This document shows, piece by piece, positions 28,630-39,660 of a DNA stretch of 64,000 bases (the stretch's first letter is position 1; each line of letters opens with the position of its first letter). The notes under the pieces are model-generated. The model worked only from the letters and a program-made list of their open reading frames with translations, did not search any database and was not told the DNA's origin. The stretch comes from Diplonema papillatum (Eukaryota > Euglenozoa > Diplonemea > Diplonemida > Diplonemidae). The stretch lies in NCBI GenBank assembly GCA_030068145.1, contig JAPJBO010000076.1, positions 248,001 through 312,000 of the forward strand. Direction: 5' to 3'. The position numbers and the translations under genes were made by a program.

Positions 28630-29504
28630 ATATACACTCCTTCGAGGGATGTAGCCTCGGGCCTTTGGAAAGAAATGGTAATCGTGGTAAACTTTCTTTT
28701 TGTTCCTTTTACGGCTATTCTCTCCTTTTATGCGTCTTTTGCTCTCTATTGCTGGGAATACCGGTATTCCTGGACTTTTGGTGCTGAAGGAAGGGATGAA
28801 TCCGTTCACTTCACCCCCCACGTGGCGCTCGTTTAGCAGGGGCTGCCGAGTCGCACCGTGGCACCGTCCTTCTGTGAAGTAAACATAGTAATAAATACTG
28901 TTGTCTTCATTACCCTCGTAGCTCGCCGGGTCAGCATTCCATCGAGATGGAATTGTGTATTGCCTTTTGGAGCGTGCCTACAATCACTGATTTAGCAGTG
29001 CTATAGGTTGGGCTCGTATTTTGGTAAGAGCTTTCCTGCAGTCATCGTCATACAAGACGATGCTGCAGTCAGGCTCATTTCTATCGTGTGAGAGCTGGCG
29101 GCTGAGGGGATGAGGGTTGGGCTCCTCGCTTTCTTTTCCTCTGTTGTAGTGTTGTTTGCTTCTTTTTCCTTTTTTCTGTGGTTCCAACCAGTGTTTTCTT
29201 TTAGTTGCCGTAATGTGAAAACGAGGGTTTTCCTGCGAATGGTTGGTGTTGGCTTCGCTTAACCTTCCATGTGCAACCGTTGTTCCGGAAATGTTCCCCT
29301 TTGCGCAACTGCTCCATTGAGGAAAGAAAAAGTAGTGGTACGAAAACTGTGAGAAAGAAACAGTAGTGGTACGAAAACTGTGAGTAGGTGTAAAAGGGGG
29401 ATCTCCGTCGTGTGACCCCCGTCAACAAAATGATACCGGCCGCCCACCCGCATCGAGGGCCGGACGGTGGATCCCTAACGAATTACTCGAGGGGGTAGAG
29501 AAGG
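28630..29504. other. No gene recognised
   Basis: Holds a hairpin near 29037-29067 (CTGCAG.CATCGTC/GACGATG.CTGCAG) and two 33-bp direct repeats with AGTAGTGGTACGAAAACTGT at 29331 and 29363. Short frames only. Confidence 0.45.
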
Positions 29505-29590
29505 AGGGGGATTGCAAGAACGTGCTCGGAATGGGCGGGCACGTCAAAAAGGCGGACCATCGTCAGCGCGGAAGGGGGGAGTCTGGTTTG
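29505..29590. repeat. Dispersed repeat G, copy 3 (short)
   Basis: GGGGATTGCAAGAACGTGC and GGCGGACCATCGTCAGCGCG. Confidence 0.6.
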
Positions 29591-30035
29591 TCTACTAGGG
29601 AAGGCCGTGTCTCAGCCATCAGTTCAACGTCTCAGGGCGCCTGTCCTGCGTGTTGACTGTGACTCGCGGTATTCTGCGAAGCAAACTCATGAAGAGCACA
29701 GTGGACAGCACCGATGGTTGGAATTGTTGCTGGCTTCTTCTGGCATCTTCGCACCCGTTCTGAGCCGGGGTCTACAGCAGAGGCCGGCGCTACACTCTTT
29801 CCACTCTTTCCCAAGCGGGTGTGCTACAACCAAAAATGCGTTTAAACCCACACCCGAAATGCGGGTGTGACACCCGCTTTTTCAACTCCCACATTTGAGG
29901 CTTCCCCACCATGTACTAGAGGTGAAGCACCCTTGCATGTGGCGGGCCTTTGGACTTTGGTGTTTGCCGTGAACACGCCCCCGTTGAAGAAAGGTGGACT
30001 ACAGGACGTATCTACCACCTAGCTGAGGAGGATGT

Positions 30036-30350
30036 ATGGTATACATACACCTATGTATGTAGATGCATAGCATTCTACTACGTATCGTATACATACACCT
30101 ACGTATATAGATGCATAGCATGCTACTGCGTAGTAGCATACACCTACGTATGTAGATACATAGCATGCTACTACGTATGGTACGTATGAAGCATGCTACT
30201 ACGTATGGTATACATACACCTACGTATGTAGATGCATAGCATGCTACTACGTATGGTAAACATACACCTACGTATGCTACGTATGTAGATGCATAGCATG
30301 CTACTACGTGTGGTATACATGTAGATGCATAGCATGCTACTGCGTATGTG
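30036..30350. repeat. ~47-bp minisatellite rich in short palindromes
   Basis: About six units of ACATACACCTACGTATGTAG, ATGCATAGCATGCTACTACG. Each unit contains TACGTA, ATGCAT and GCATGC. Confidence 0.9.
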
Positions 30351-30356
30351 CTACTA

Positions 30357-30400
30357 GGGGGCTGTGGCACTGTGCTACCATCGACCCAAGCTTTGTACGC
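30357..30400 (+). mobile_element. Fragment of retroposon family E
   Basis: GGCTGTGGCACTGTGCTACC and CCCAAGCTTTGTACGCTG match the 3' third of family E. It truncates the reverse transcriptase frame next to it. Confidence 0.6.
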
Positions 30401-31056
30401 TGAACGAGACCGCTCGTCTTGTCCGGGTTGAATGCCGTGAGCAGGATGTCCCGCAGGAGTTCCAAGACATCCGCGAGCACCCCGTCATCCTCCAGCCTGC
30501 AGGGCGCCGCGAAGTCGTCGTAATACTGGCAGAGGGGAACCTTGAGACCGAGTCGGACAACTTTGGCTAGCACCTTGGCGAAGGCATTGTAGTGCACGAC
30601 GGCAGCGGCCTCACCGAAGGACAGTCTCTCCATCCGGAAGAAACGCAGCGCCCCCTCCGGTCCTTCAGCAACAACGCACCTGCACACCTTCCCGTTCTGA
30701 GCACGCAGCTGACGGTAAGCGTCCTTGTGGTCGAGGCCTACCGAATAGAACGATGAACCTGCCGGAGAACTTGCCGCCAGCAACCTCGCCGCCTCCGCAA
30801 ACACGTCCGCTGTGTCCAGCTCCGGGGCGCTCTCGCCCCGGAGCAAAATGTTGCTTTCTTTCCTTCCGTGGGAACACACTCGAAACTTGCGTGTTGGGGG
30901 AGGAGATCGGCCCCGACGACCGTATTTCACTTCGGCTTCGTTACTTCCGTCGACACTCGTAGGGGGTGGTTGGCACGCGTGTGGTATCTTTCGAAACTCT
31001 TTTTTGCTTGTGGGGGGTGGTTGGAAGGCAGGTGGATGGGGCTTATTGCTCAACAA
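30401..31056 (-). pseudogene. Reverse transcriptase fragment
   Basis: The minus frame contains SVGLDHKDAYRQL (motif A, catalytic Asp), FFRMERLSFGEAAAVVHYN and LCQYYDDFAAP (YxDD box), then LRDILLTAFNPDKT. These are the palm motifs of a retrotransposon reverse transcriptase. The D.KDAY, LPFG and YYDDF style is close to DIRS-like elements, but that assignment is tentative. The catalytic boxes are intact, but the fragment has no thumb, RNase H or integrase/recombinase and is cut by a family E remnant. The N-terminal ~80 codons in this frame (Pro-rich) may not belong to it. Confidence 0.8.
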
Positions 31057-31115
31057 ACATGAATTATTGGGTCAATAACGGTTCGAGCCCAACGTGATAC
31101 GATTCACCCCCTGAA

Positions 31116-31397
31116 ATACTCGAGGGGGCTGCCTTGTGCTTACTTCCAAGGAAGCTAGAGGGGGAGAAACAATGCAACCACAAAGTGGGTATTTTTTGTT
31201 GACCGCTTACGCCCGCCACTGAACCCAGATTCCCCTGTGTTTCGTGTGGGCTACAGCACATTTACCTCCTTTGATCTTGGAATATTGTTGCGATAGTGGG
31301 GTGTCCCCGGCATGCCGATGAGCACCACACATGCATGCTCCTTTGATATTTTGCGACTGGCTGTCCCCTCAAGCATTTCCTGCAAAGCAGGTGCTTG
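31116..31397 (+). mobile_element. Dispersed element, short class (copy C7, with 60-bp insert)
   Basis: Full-length copy from ATACTCGAGGGGGCTGCC to TGCAAAGCAGGTGCTTGAG, with an extra segment containing CGGCATGCCGATGAGCACC. The extra segment resembles that of C4 (GGAATATTG...GTAGTGGGG), so C4 and C7 form a subfamily. Confidence 0.8.
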
Positions 31398-31524
31398 AGC
31401 GAGGGGTGAAGTTACGATGTTTTCGGGATAGCGACGAGGTTAATCAACCTTGTAACGAGTGTTAGGTATTCGTCGGATATATTAATCTTCTAAGATCTGC
31501 GATCTATTATACGAAAAAAAAAAT

Positions 31525-31660
31525 GGATCTGGCGCTTCCGTTGTTTGTGCGCACTTCCTTCAAACCTGTTTTGTTCATCTAACGGGAGTGAGGATAGTAC
31601 GCTGCCATCGATCTGTTTTTGTTCTTGACAAATTGCATTTGTTAGACACAAAAAATGAGG
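31525..31660 (+). repeat. Diverged copy of the 8156 element
   Basis: GGCGCTTCCGTTGTTTGTGC, AGTACGCTGCCATCGATCTG and a GACAAATTGCATTTGTTAG end hairpin. Confidence 0.6.
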
Positions 31661-31921
31661 AAGGTGCAACGGACATTCTCCAATCGGCTGCTGGGTTTTG
31701 GTCTATCTAGTAACGCCGGAGTGACTGTCTGCATGAAACCCCGCGCCTCATCCCAAACTCTCCTGGTGTTGGTTCGGGAAGGTGTTCTTTCCTGCCATGC
31801 GCTTTGCTCCAATTCCCACAGTAAACCATCTTTTAGCGTCGACTTTTTTGTGACTTCTTTGCGACTTTTTTCAACTTTTTCTCGACTTTTATGACCCCTA
31901 TTATGACCCCTGTATGATTGC

Positions 31922-32216
31922 AGTTTACTGAGGGAATTGGCACAGCGGATTGTTCAACTTGCTTGATAACAAACCATCAGCAGGCCGCAGTTAAGGATGA
32001 AGGGACAAAACAATTTCCCGCCCTCCCTTGCCCCGGTGATCGTCTGGTGGGCGTTGATACGCCCAAACCATTCTTTTCATCCCGTTCGCAAGTTCGTTAG
32101 TTGCTAGGTTGAACTGGCTTCACGCTTTCCCTTTGATGTCATGCCTCAGCATTTGGTGAAGTCTGACCAATCAAGCAAAAGACAAGGAGAGTTCGTGCCA
32201 ATTCCCACAGTAAACT
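31922..32216. mobile_element. Putative MITE with 21-bp inverted ends
   Basis: Left AGTTTACTGAGGGAATTGGCA and right its complement with one mismatch (32196-32216). A third solo end occurs at 31809-31826 and a weak one near 7395. No target duplication found. Confidence 0.55.
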
Positions 32217-32846
32217 ATAGAATGTTGTCGAGCCTTGTAGCACGGAATCGAGTTTCGTAGAGCGTCCGCGTAATCTTTTCAAAGTTAGAAAAACACAAAG
32301 AATCTGCGGTAGATAATCTGTGTCTAGCTGCGCAATCGAACCCAGGACGCCTTCAGGGGGAGGTAGGTGAATTGGCTCACTGCAACTAAAACTAGTGGTA
32401 CGATAAGGTTACCTTGCTGGTTTCGGGTAGATTTCGTCGCGAGGTGACCCCTTGCCTGCTAAAATACCCTCTTTCAGGCCCTCACCCCCTCGCCATTTTT
32501 TTCCGCGTCAAAGTTCCTGTTCTGGCCCTTGGCTGTGTCCTCCATGAAGAAAGAATAAGGCACCGAAGGCTAGCAGCTCACAGAAGAGACCGTCAAAAAG
32601 GCAGGCGCTTCGTTTTGTTGTGCGGAATCGCAAGCAGACCCAGCCCCGCTAACACCGCATGCACTCGATCTCGATGATGCAATGGGAGGTGACGAAGTCA
32701 TAAAGTAAGCTGACCTACGAGAAAGTGCATGCTAATCCACGGGGTGCATGTACTCGAAAGAACTCGATGCTTTGTTTCGGAGTCGGAGTTCGGTGAGCAT
32801 CTCTCTCTGTTACAGCGTAGTGCAAGCGGCGAACGAACGAAAGCGT
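32217..32846. other. No gene recognised
   Basis: Includes AGGCAGGCGCTTCGTTTTGT (family A start) at 32598. Otherwise unique. Confidence 0.4.
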
Positions 32847-33032
32847 TTACGCATCTTTCAGAGCGTCGGCACTGTAGGGGTTCCAACCGTTCGCTGATTC
32901 CCACGTGTCGGGCATTCGATCGTTGTCGGCGTCGGTGATGGCAGAGCCAGCAGGGACGATACCGACTTTGTTGGTCAATCCGAGCTCGTTCTCGTTGGAG
33001 ATTGCCTTACACATCAGTTCCGTATGATTCAA
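32847..33032 (-). pseudogene. C-terminal fragment with a Ca-binding DxDxD..PDxWE repeat
   Basis: The minus frame reads ITDADNDRMPDTWESANGWN then P and ends with a stop soon after. D.D.D.MPD.WE...G.NP is the calcium-binding repeat common near the C-termini of secreted polysaccharide lyases and related proteins. The continuation usually seen (DGD.LTN.EEY) is missing. An exon fragment or a shortened protein is possible; no upstream exon identified. Confidence 0.5.
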
Positions 33033-33139
33033 CTTCGTCCATCAGGTAGACGTCGACTGCATCCCTTCACATGGAACCCCATGCTGCTCGACGCGGCTGC
33101 CACGACACGGTTCACATCGTTTCGAATCAGTTACGTCGG

Positions 33140-33352
33140 ATCGGGGCTCCGGTCGTCCACGAGACTCGCCGCCCGGCACAGCCCGCAAGGGGCCAGGCGG
33201 GCTGCTTCTCCCGCGCGGAAGATCCGGTTGTTGGTCCTTCTGAGTCAAGGCGCCCAGTCCCTTGCCGATCACGCCGCCCGGCACAGCCCGCAAGGGCCAG
33301 GCGGGCTGCTTCTCCCGCGCGGAAGATCCGGCTGGTGGTCCTTCTGTGTTCT
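33140..33352 (-). repeat. Tandem copies of a gene 3' end
   Basis: CGCCCGGCACAGCCCGCAAG, GGCCAGGCGGGCTGCTTCTC and GCGGAAGATCCGG recur at about 33170 and 33270. GCGCCCAGTCCCTTGCCGAT recurs at 33250 and 33370. The unit is copied from the terminal exon at 33353-33439 plus its 3' flank. Confidence 0.75.
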
Positions 33353-33439
33353 CTACTTCTTGGTCAAGGCGCCCAGTCCCTTGCCGATCACGCCGCCCAC
33401 GGCGGAGCCGGCCTTTTCGGCGACGGTTTTTTTTTGCGG
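33353..33439 (-). CDS. Terminal exon with glycine-zipper segment
   Basis: CCCTACAG acceptor, then 28 codons (TVAEKAGSAVGGVIGKGLGA, LTKK) and a TAG stop. GxxxG spacing suggests a membrane-inserting or packing helix. The upstream exons lie outside recognition. Downstream repeats contain further copies of GGVIGKGLGA without the stop context. Confidence 0.4.
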   Translation of the reverse strand, partial: PQKKTVAEKAGSAVGGVIGKGLGALTKK

Positions 33440-33552
33440 CTGTAGGGTGGGTGTTTTGACATCATAACTCGTTGTGACAAAAAAAGGTCCTCGTACACGA
33501 TAACGGCATGCCATCCATGCACAACACACCGCAAATGATGTATTCGTGAAGG

Positions 33553-33630
33553 GTTTTAATAGTGAGCGGTCAAATGAGTGATGGTTTCAGCTCAGAATTA
33601 GTAAACAATTGACCGTTAATTAATTAAAAC
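33553..33630. mobile_element. 78-bp foldback MITE
   Basis: GTTTTAATAGTGAGCGGTCAA at one end and the complement of GTTTTAATTAATTAACGGTC at the other. A sister element lies 120 bp away. Confidence 0.65.
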
Positions 33631-33748
33631 GGGCCTTCTGGGTGCACTTGGCGGACTGGGGGGCAATCCTCCGCAACCACTTGGGTGGGTAGTACTGACA
33701 AGAATCGGGCAATGGAGTGGGGAACGCTACCCCGATTAGCACGAAGGC

Positions 33749-33832
33749 GTTTTTATTAGTGAGCGGTCAAATTAGTGAAGTTTTTGGCTGATTTTTGAGG
33801 TTGGTGAACATTTGATCCTTCACTAATAAACC
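33749..33832. mobile_element. 84-bp foldback MITE
   Basis: GTTTTTATTAGTGAGCGGTC pairs with the complement of its right end (GGTTTATTAGTGAAGGATCA). It shares TTATTAGTGAGCGGTCAAAT with the 33553 element. Confidence 0.7.
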
Positions 33833-34155
33833 CATTTACAGTGCCGCCTGCAACGTACCACGTGGCATACAACTAATGCCGTGCCACACGACAGAACACA
33901 ATGACATACCGTCTACACTGACACTTGGCACGTGACGTACAGTGTCACTGCGGGAATACTGCTGTGCAGTCGTCAAGCTACCCAAGTACCAGGTGGTGGG
34001 TTGGGGGGGTGTCGTTGGACGGGAAGAAAAAGGTGGAAAGTAACCTTGCCCAGACAAACTTATTTCCGTAATCCGTAATCCCCTGGACGGGTATTTTCAT
34101 CTTGCCCCTACGCAATGTTAAGTGATAGGTTTACCCTGGATGGTTTGATTTCTCT
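33833..34155. other. No gene recognised
   Basis: Unique sequence, nothing supported. Confidence 0.4.
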
Positions 34156-34482
34156 GGGAACGTGTCAGTTAGACTTTGGCGGACACTTGCCGGCATAGCG
34201 GAGAACCCCCCCCCCCTTCCCCACCTTTATATTTTTTGGCAGACAGATGACGGCATGGCAAACCATGGCTTTGTCCTACAGGCTACTGTGGCCGACGCCC
34301 CTCCCTTTTTATCCCGGTGGCGGACATATGGCGGCATAGCGGAGAACCCTCCCCCCTTCCCCACCTTTATATTTTTTGGCAGGCAGATGGCGGCACGGCA
34401 AACCATAAGAAATAAGGCCCGAGACCTCCCCCCCCCTCCCCATGCCGGACATAGTCCGCCGAAGTCTAACTGACACGTTCCC
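34156..34482. mobile_element. 327-bp element with ~30-bp TIRs
   Basis: GGGAACGTGTCAGTTAGACT plus TYGGCGGAC starts it, and the complement ends it at 34482. The interior is a direct duplication (GGCATAGCGGAGAACCC to TTTGGCAGRCAGATG) at 34195-34260 and 34332-34393. One end plus flank occurs alone at 41914-41966. Confidence 0.8.
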
Positions 34483-34539
34483 TGGTTGTCTGCAAACACT
34501 GCCACTATTTGATCCTGCTACTGTTCGCCAAACTCGCCT

Positions 34540-37236
34540 TTTGACTCGCCCACTCGCTCCAGACTCGCCCCACCACACTCACCCAACTCGCCCCAGACTC
34601 GCCCCACCACACTCGCCCAACTCGCCCCAGACTCGCCCCACCACACTCGCCCACTCGCCCCAGACTCGCCCCACCACACTCGCCCAACTCGCCCCAGACT
34701 CGCCCCACCACACTCGCCCACTCGCCCCAGACTCGCCCCACCACACTCGCCCCTCGCCCCAGACTCGCCCCACCACACTCGCCCAACTCGCCCCAGACTC
34801 GCCCCACCACACTCGCCCACTCGCCCCAGACTCGCCCCACCACACTCGCCCACTCGCCCCAGACTCGCCCCACCACACTCGCCCAACTCGCCCCAGACTC
34901 GCCCCACACTCGCCCACTCGCCCCAGACTCGCCCCACCACACTCGCCCACTCGCCCCAGACTCGCCCCACCACACTCGCCCACTCGCCCCAGACTCGCCC
35001 CACCACACTCGCCCAACTCGCCCCAGACTCGCCCCACACTCGCCCACTCGCCCCAGACTCGCCCCCCACACTCGCCCACTCGCCCCAGACTCGCCCCACC
35101 ACACTCGCCCACTCGCCCCAGACTCGCCCCACCACACTCGCCCAACTCGCCCCAGACTCGCCCCACCACACTCGCCCACTCGCCCCAGACTCGCCCCACC
35201 ACACTCGCCCACTCGCCCCAGACTCGCCCCACCACACTCGCCCACTCGCCCCAGACTCGCCCCACCACACTCGCCCACTCGCCCCAGACTCGCCCCACCA
35301 CACTCGCCCACTCGCCCCAGACTCGCCCCACCACACTCGCCCACTCGCCCCAGACTCGCCCCACCACACTCGCCCACTCGCCCCAGACTCGCCCCACCAC
35401 ACTCGCCCAACTCGCCCCAGACTCGCCCCACACTCGCCCACTCGCCCCAGACTCGCCCCACACTCGCCCACTCGCCCCAGACTCGCCCCACCACACTCGC
35501 CCCACTCGCCCCAGACTCGCCCCACCACACTCGCCCAACTCGCCCCAGACTCGCCCCACCACACTCGCCCACTCGCCCCAGACTCGCCCCACCACACTCG
35601 CCCACTCGCCCCAGACTCGCCCCACCACACTCGCCCACTCGCCCCAGACTCGCCCCACCACACTCGCCCACTCGCCCCAGACTCGCCCCACCACACTCGC
35701 CCACTCGCCCCAGACTCGCCCCACCACACTCGCCCACTCGCCCCAGACTCGCCCCACCACACTCGCCCAACTCGCCCCAGACTCGCCCCACCACACTCGC
35801 CCACTCGCCCCAGACTCGCCCCACCACACTCGCCCACTCGCCCCAGACTCGCCCCACCACACTCGCCCACTCGCCCCAGACTCGCCCCACCACACTCGCC
35901 CACTCGCCCCAGACTCGCCCCACCACACTCGCCCACTCGCCCCAGACTCGCCCCACCACACTCGCCCAACTCGCCCCAGACTCGCCCCACCACACTCGCC
36001 CACTCGCCCCAGACTCGCCCCACCACACTCGCCCAACTCGCCCCAGACTCGCCCCACACTCGCCCACTCGCCCCAGACTCGCCCCACACTCGCCCACTCG
36101 CCCCAGACTCGCCCCACCACACTCGCCCACTCGCCCCAGACTCGCCCCACCACACTCGCCCAACTCGCCCCAGACTCGCCCCACCACACTCGCCCACTCG
36201 CCCCAGACTCGCCCCACCACACTCGCCCACTCGCCCCACACTCGCCCCACCACACTCGCCCACTCGCCCCAGACTCGCCCCACCACACTCGCCCAACTCG
36301 CCCCAGACTCGCCCCACCACACTCGCCCACTCGCCCCAGACTCGCCCCACCACACTCGCCCACTCGCCCCAGACTCGCCCCACCACACTCGCCCAACTCG
36401 CCCCAGACTCGCCCCACCACACTCGCCCACTCGCCCCAGACTCGCCCCACCACACTCGCCCAACTCGCCCCAGACTCGCCCCACACTCGCCCACTCGCCC
36501 CAGACTCGCCCCACACTCGCCCACTCGCCCCAGACTCGCCCCACCACACTCGCCCACTCGCCCCAGACTCGCCCCACCACACTCGCCCAACTCGCCCCAG
36601 ACTCGCCCCACCACACTCGCCCACTCGCCCCAGACTCGCCCCACCACACTCGCCCACTCGCCCCAGACTCGCCCCACCACACTCGCCCACTCGCCCCAGA
36701 CTCGCCCCACCACACTCGCCCACTCGCCCCAGACTCGCCCCACCACACTCGCCCACTCGCCCCAGACTCGCCCCACCACACTCGCCCACTCGCCCCAGAC
36801 TCGCCCCACCACACTCGCCCACTCGCCCCAGACTCGCCCCACCACACTCGCCCACTCGCCCCAGACTCGCCCCACCACACTCGCCCAACTCGCCCCAGAC
36901 TCGCCCCACCACACTCGCCCACTCGCCCCAGACTCGCCCCACCACACTCGCCCAACTCGCCCCAGACTCGCCCCACACTCGCCCACTCGCCCCAGACTCG
37001 CCCCACCACACTCGCCCACTCGCCCCACACTCGCCCCACCACACTCGCCCACTCGCCCCAGACTCGCCCCACCACACTCGCCCAACTCGCCCCAGACTCG
37101 CCCCACCACACTCGCCCACTCGCCCCAGACTCGCCCCACCACACTCGCCCACTCGCCCCAGACTCGCCCCACCACACTCGCCCAACTCGCCCCAGACTCG
37201 CCCCACCACACTCGCCCAACTCGCCCCAGACTCGCC
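34540..37236. repeat. 33-bp minisatellite, ~2.7 kb
   Basis: About 82 units of CTCGCCCCAGACTCGCCCCA and CCACACTCGCCCA, with 30-, 32- and 34-bp variants. It is internally built from ACTCGCCCC. Because no unit has a stop in several frames, frames of 900-970 codons run through it on both strands; I do not regard these as genes. A short copy in opposite orientation lies at 38070-38150. Confidence 0.97.
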
Positions 37237-37755
37237 CTCCGTGGACCATGGTGACACACGTCGAAGAGCGCACTTCGCCTCGATTCCGGCCTGTTTTGCC
37301 GCTGCCACCGTGCTCATGGGCCCGAGGGGCTGCCGTTCCTGTTACGGCGCATGAACACACGTGCAGGAGAAGGGGTAGGGGTGAGAACATCTTGATGTTT
37401 GGGCACTGGATACTGCCTAGGGTGCTGAAGGTCTGCCCTCACACAATGCACATGTCGGAGCTTCCAGGTCGTCACATCGGCATCGTCATCAGCGACAAAT
37501 GCATCACCATGCATTCGCAGAAACAGTCGGTTGACGAATGTCTGCGGATCTATGGTGGCAGCATATCTACTCCATGGCGTTCGTCACCGAGAAGACGCTG
37601 TCGACCCCGTCACGCTTAGCAGGAAACCTTTCTGCTGCCAATCCCCCCCCCCCCCAAACGCGTGTTTCTCCACCACAATGGGTTTTTTTTTTGGCGACAG
37701 GGTATTTGCCGAGATTTTTGTGGTTAACTCCCGCGCCTGAGTGGGTCGGAGAAGG
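37237..37755. other. No gene recognised
   Basis: Short open frames on both strands; no domain. C11 and T runs at 37646-37690. Confidence 0.4.
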
Positions 37756-38048
37756 CACTCGACGTAGCTGCTTCGACTTCGAATGGAAGGGGGGAAATAT
37801 AGAGGTAAGGGGCAAATACAATACAAACACAATCTGATTTGTTCTTCGCTTACACCACCGTGTGTTGTTTTCTCACTCAGGACTTTTGACCTGTTGTGTT
37901 TGTGTGATTTGTCGTGTAGGGGTAGACCCGCAGGACCTCACGTCCGTTCAACACGTGGTTCGGTAGTTACAGCACTTGGGATCCCTTCTGTTCTTTGTCG
38001 GGCAGCATCGTCGAGCATTTCCTTTCAAGCTGGCGCTTATGTAAAAAA
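37756..38048 (+). mobile_element. Dispersed element, long class (copy B5, full length)
   Basis: ACTCGACGTAGCTGCTTCG to AAGCTGGCGCTTATGTAAAA. The complete copy best shows the homology with the short class (TCGAA...AGAGG...CAATACAA...CGCTTAC, and GTAGTTACAGCAC aligned with GGGCTACAGCAC). Confidence 0.88.
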
Positions 38049-38157
38049 ATTGACCCTGTATGGTACTGAGGGCGAGTGAAGGGCGAGTGAGGGCGAGTGA
38101 CAGGGCGAGTGAAGACGAGTCTGGGGCGAGTCGTGACTCGCCCGCCACCTATGCCTA
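38049..38157. repeat. Reverse-oriented GGGCGAGT repeat
   Basis: GAGGGCGAGTGA-type units are the complement of the 34540-37236 core motif, placed between element B5 and a TIR element. Confidence 0.75.
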
Positions 38158-38730
38158 GGGGGTACGACTCCCTGTAGAACCAGTCCGGAAAACCTATTCT
38201 TACGTATTTTTTGTCGTTTGGTTGTTATTTTGTGCTACCTGCCAGCTCGATACAGCTTTTGGACGTATGTTAGGGCCTCTTCTGTGAACTTGCGGTGACT
38301 CCCGGCACGTAGTTGCACCTATATGGGCATGTGGGGGGGTAGAGACCGGTCCTGGCGCGTGATGGTGTTTTGGCAGGTTTCATCATTGCTGGGGGCTTGG
38401 CAGCCCTGAGAAGCCCCCATGGACATGTGCTGAACACCCCAGGAGACGCGTTCAAAAGCACGAAGAATACATCCAAACCCACTAAAAATACACTAAAAAA
38501 ACAGCCAGACCACTAAAAATACACTACAAATGCACACGAAATCACTAAGATACAAGCGGGGCCACTAGATATAGACGCAAAAATACTGGAAATACAAGCG
38601 AACACACCAGTAAAACTACGAAAACAACCCATTTCCAGGTAAATTCACGAAAAATAGATAAACCCCCACCTTATCCCGTGCCCCGGTTGTCCGGAGCCGT
38701 GCGCTGCCTGTGTTCCGGTAGGACATTCTT

Positions 38731-39258
38731 TTGCACGGCTGGCACAACGAAAGCGAGAGTTCTGCAAGCTCACAAGGGATGAGGACGAGGCGTTGGAAGG
38801 CGGATGGGATGGGCAGTATCCCGTCGGGCGTGGGGGATATGGTTGCAAAAAGTGGCGCGAGGGTTGGCAAGGGGACTGTGTGTATGGAGGGTGCAGTGAA
38901 GAACACATGGTGTTTGAGTTGCTCCCTCACGCAAACACCACGTGCTAGAAGCCCAGCACTCCTGCGATGCGCATTTCTGGAAGAAAGAACAGTCGGGGAG
39001 CCGGAAGTACACCTGCAGACCGTAAGAAGACGAAGGTATCCAGGATCTACACCAACCCGACCCCCTAAGTCGCCAGGAGCAAACCCTGTAAGAAAGCTCC
39101 AGTGTGGCTCGGACGAAGAGGTGAGCCCAGGCGGGCGACCCACACACACTGTCGATAAGTGGATAAAGAAGTACGACGGCACGAAAGACCGTGAACCGAC
39201 TGCTGAAGAAAGTTCCAGTGCGCGCTGGAAGCACACCCCTGCCCAACGATACTGGTAA
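38731..39258 (+). CDS. ORF inside the TIR element, possibly part of a transposase
   Basis: 175 codons (GMRTRRWKADGMGSIPSGVG, later EERTVGEPEVHLQTV, GGRPTHTVDKWIKKYDG). A second plus frame also looks protein-like at its 5' side (QRKREFCKLTRDEDEALEGG), so an intron or frameshift is likely. It resembles no transposase I know. The minus strand is open for 252 codons over the same DNA but is Ser/Leu-rich and less protein-like. Confidence 0.3.
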   Translation: MHGWHNESESSASSQGMRTRRWKADGMGSIPSGVGDMVAKSGARVGKGTVCMEGAVKNTWCLSCSLTQTPRARSPALLRCAFLEERTVGEPEVHLQTVRRRRYPGSTPTRPPKSPGANPVRKLQCGSDEEVSPGGRPTHTVDKWIKKYDGTKDREPTAEESSSARWKHTPAQRYW

Positions 39259-39429
39259 AGGTGAGGAAAATACTCTGTCCGTCCAAAGAATGATCCTTTG
39301 TGCTGGCAAGCCTTCTGAGCTGAGAACACAGCCGGCAGTGCTGCTGACGGCACCAGCAGCCCGCTGAGCTGCAAGACCGCAAAGGGAGGGGCCGGAATGC
39401 CTGCAGTCTGCAGTCTACAGTCTACAGTC

Positions 39430-39660
39430 TACAGTACAGGCTTTTTAGGGACTTCTGCGTACAGTCTTAGCTGTTCCGCGTGCATTCTTGGTGTTTCCGC
39501 TTGTATTATTAGTGTTTCCGAGTGTATTTCTAGTGTTTCCACGTGTGTTCTTAGTGTTTCCGCTGGCATGTTTCGTGTTCCTGGATGTATTATCAGTGAT
39601 TCCACGTGTATTCTTAGTGTTTCCGCTGGCATGTTTCGTGTTCCTGGACGTATTATCAGT
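39430..39660. repeat. ~75-bp minisatellite
   Basis: Units combine CTTAGTGTTTCCGCTGGCAT, TTCGTGTTCCTGGATGTATT and ATCAGTGATTCCACGTGTAT. Shorter 36-bp variants lie at the left. Confidence 0.88.

Noticed and set aside
34442..37354. 970-codon plus frame and 913-961-codon minus frames
   Set aside because: They are products of a 33-bp minisatellite without stops; all have the same repeat composition on both strands and no domain.
38616..39374. 252-codon minus frame
   Set aside because: Leu/Ser/Pro composition of an antisense shadow; weaker than the plus frame and without motif.
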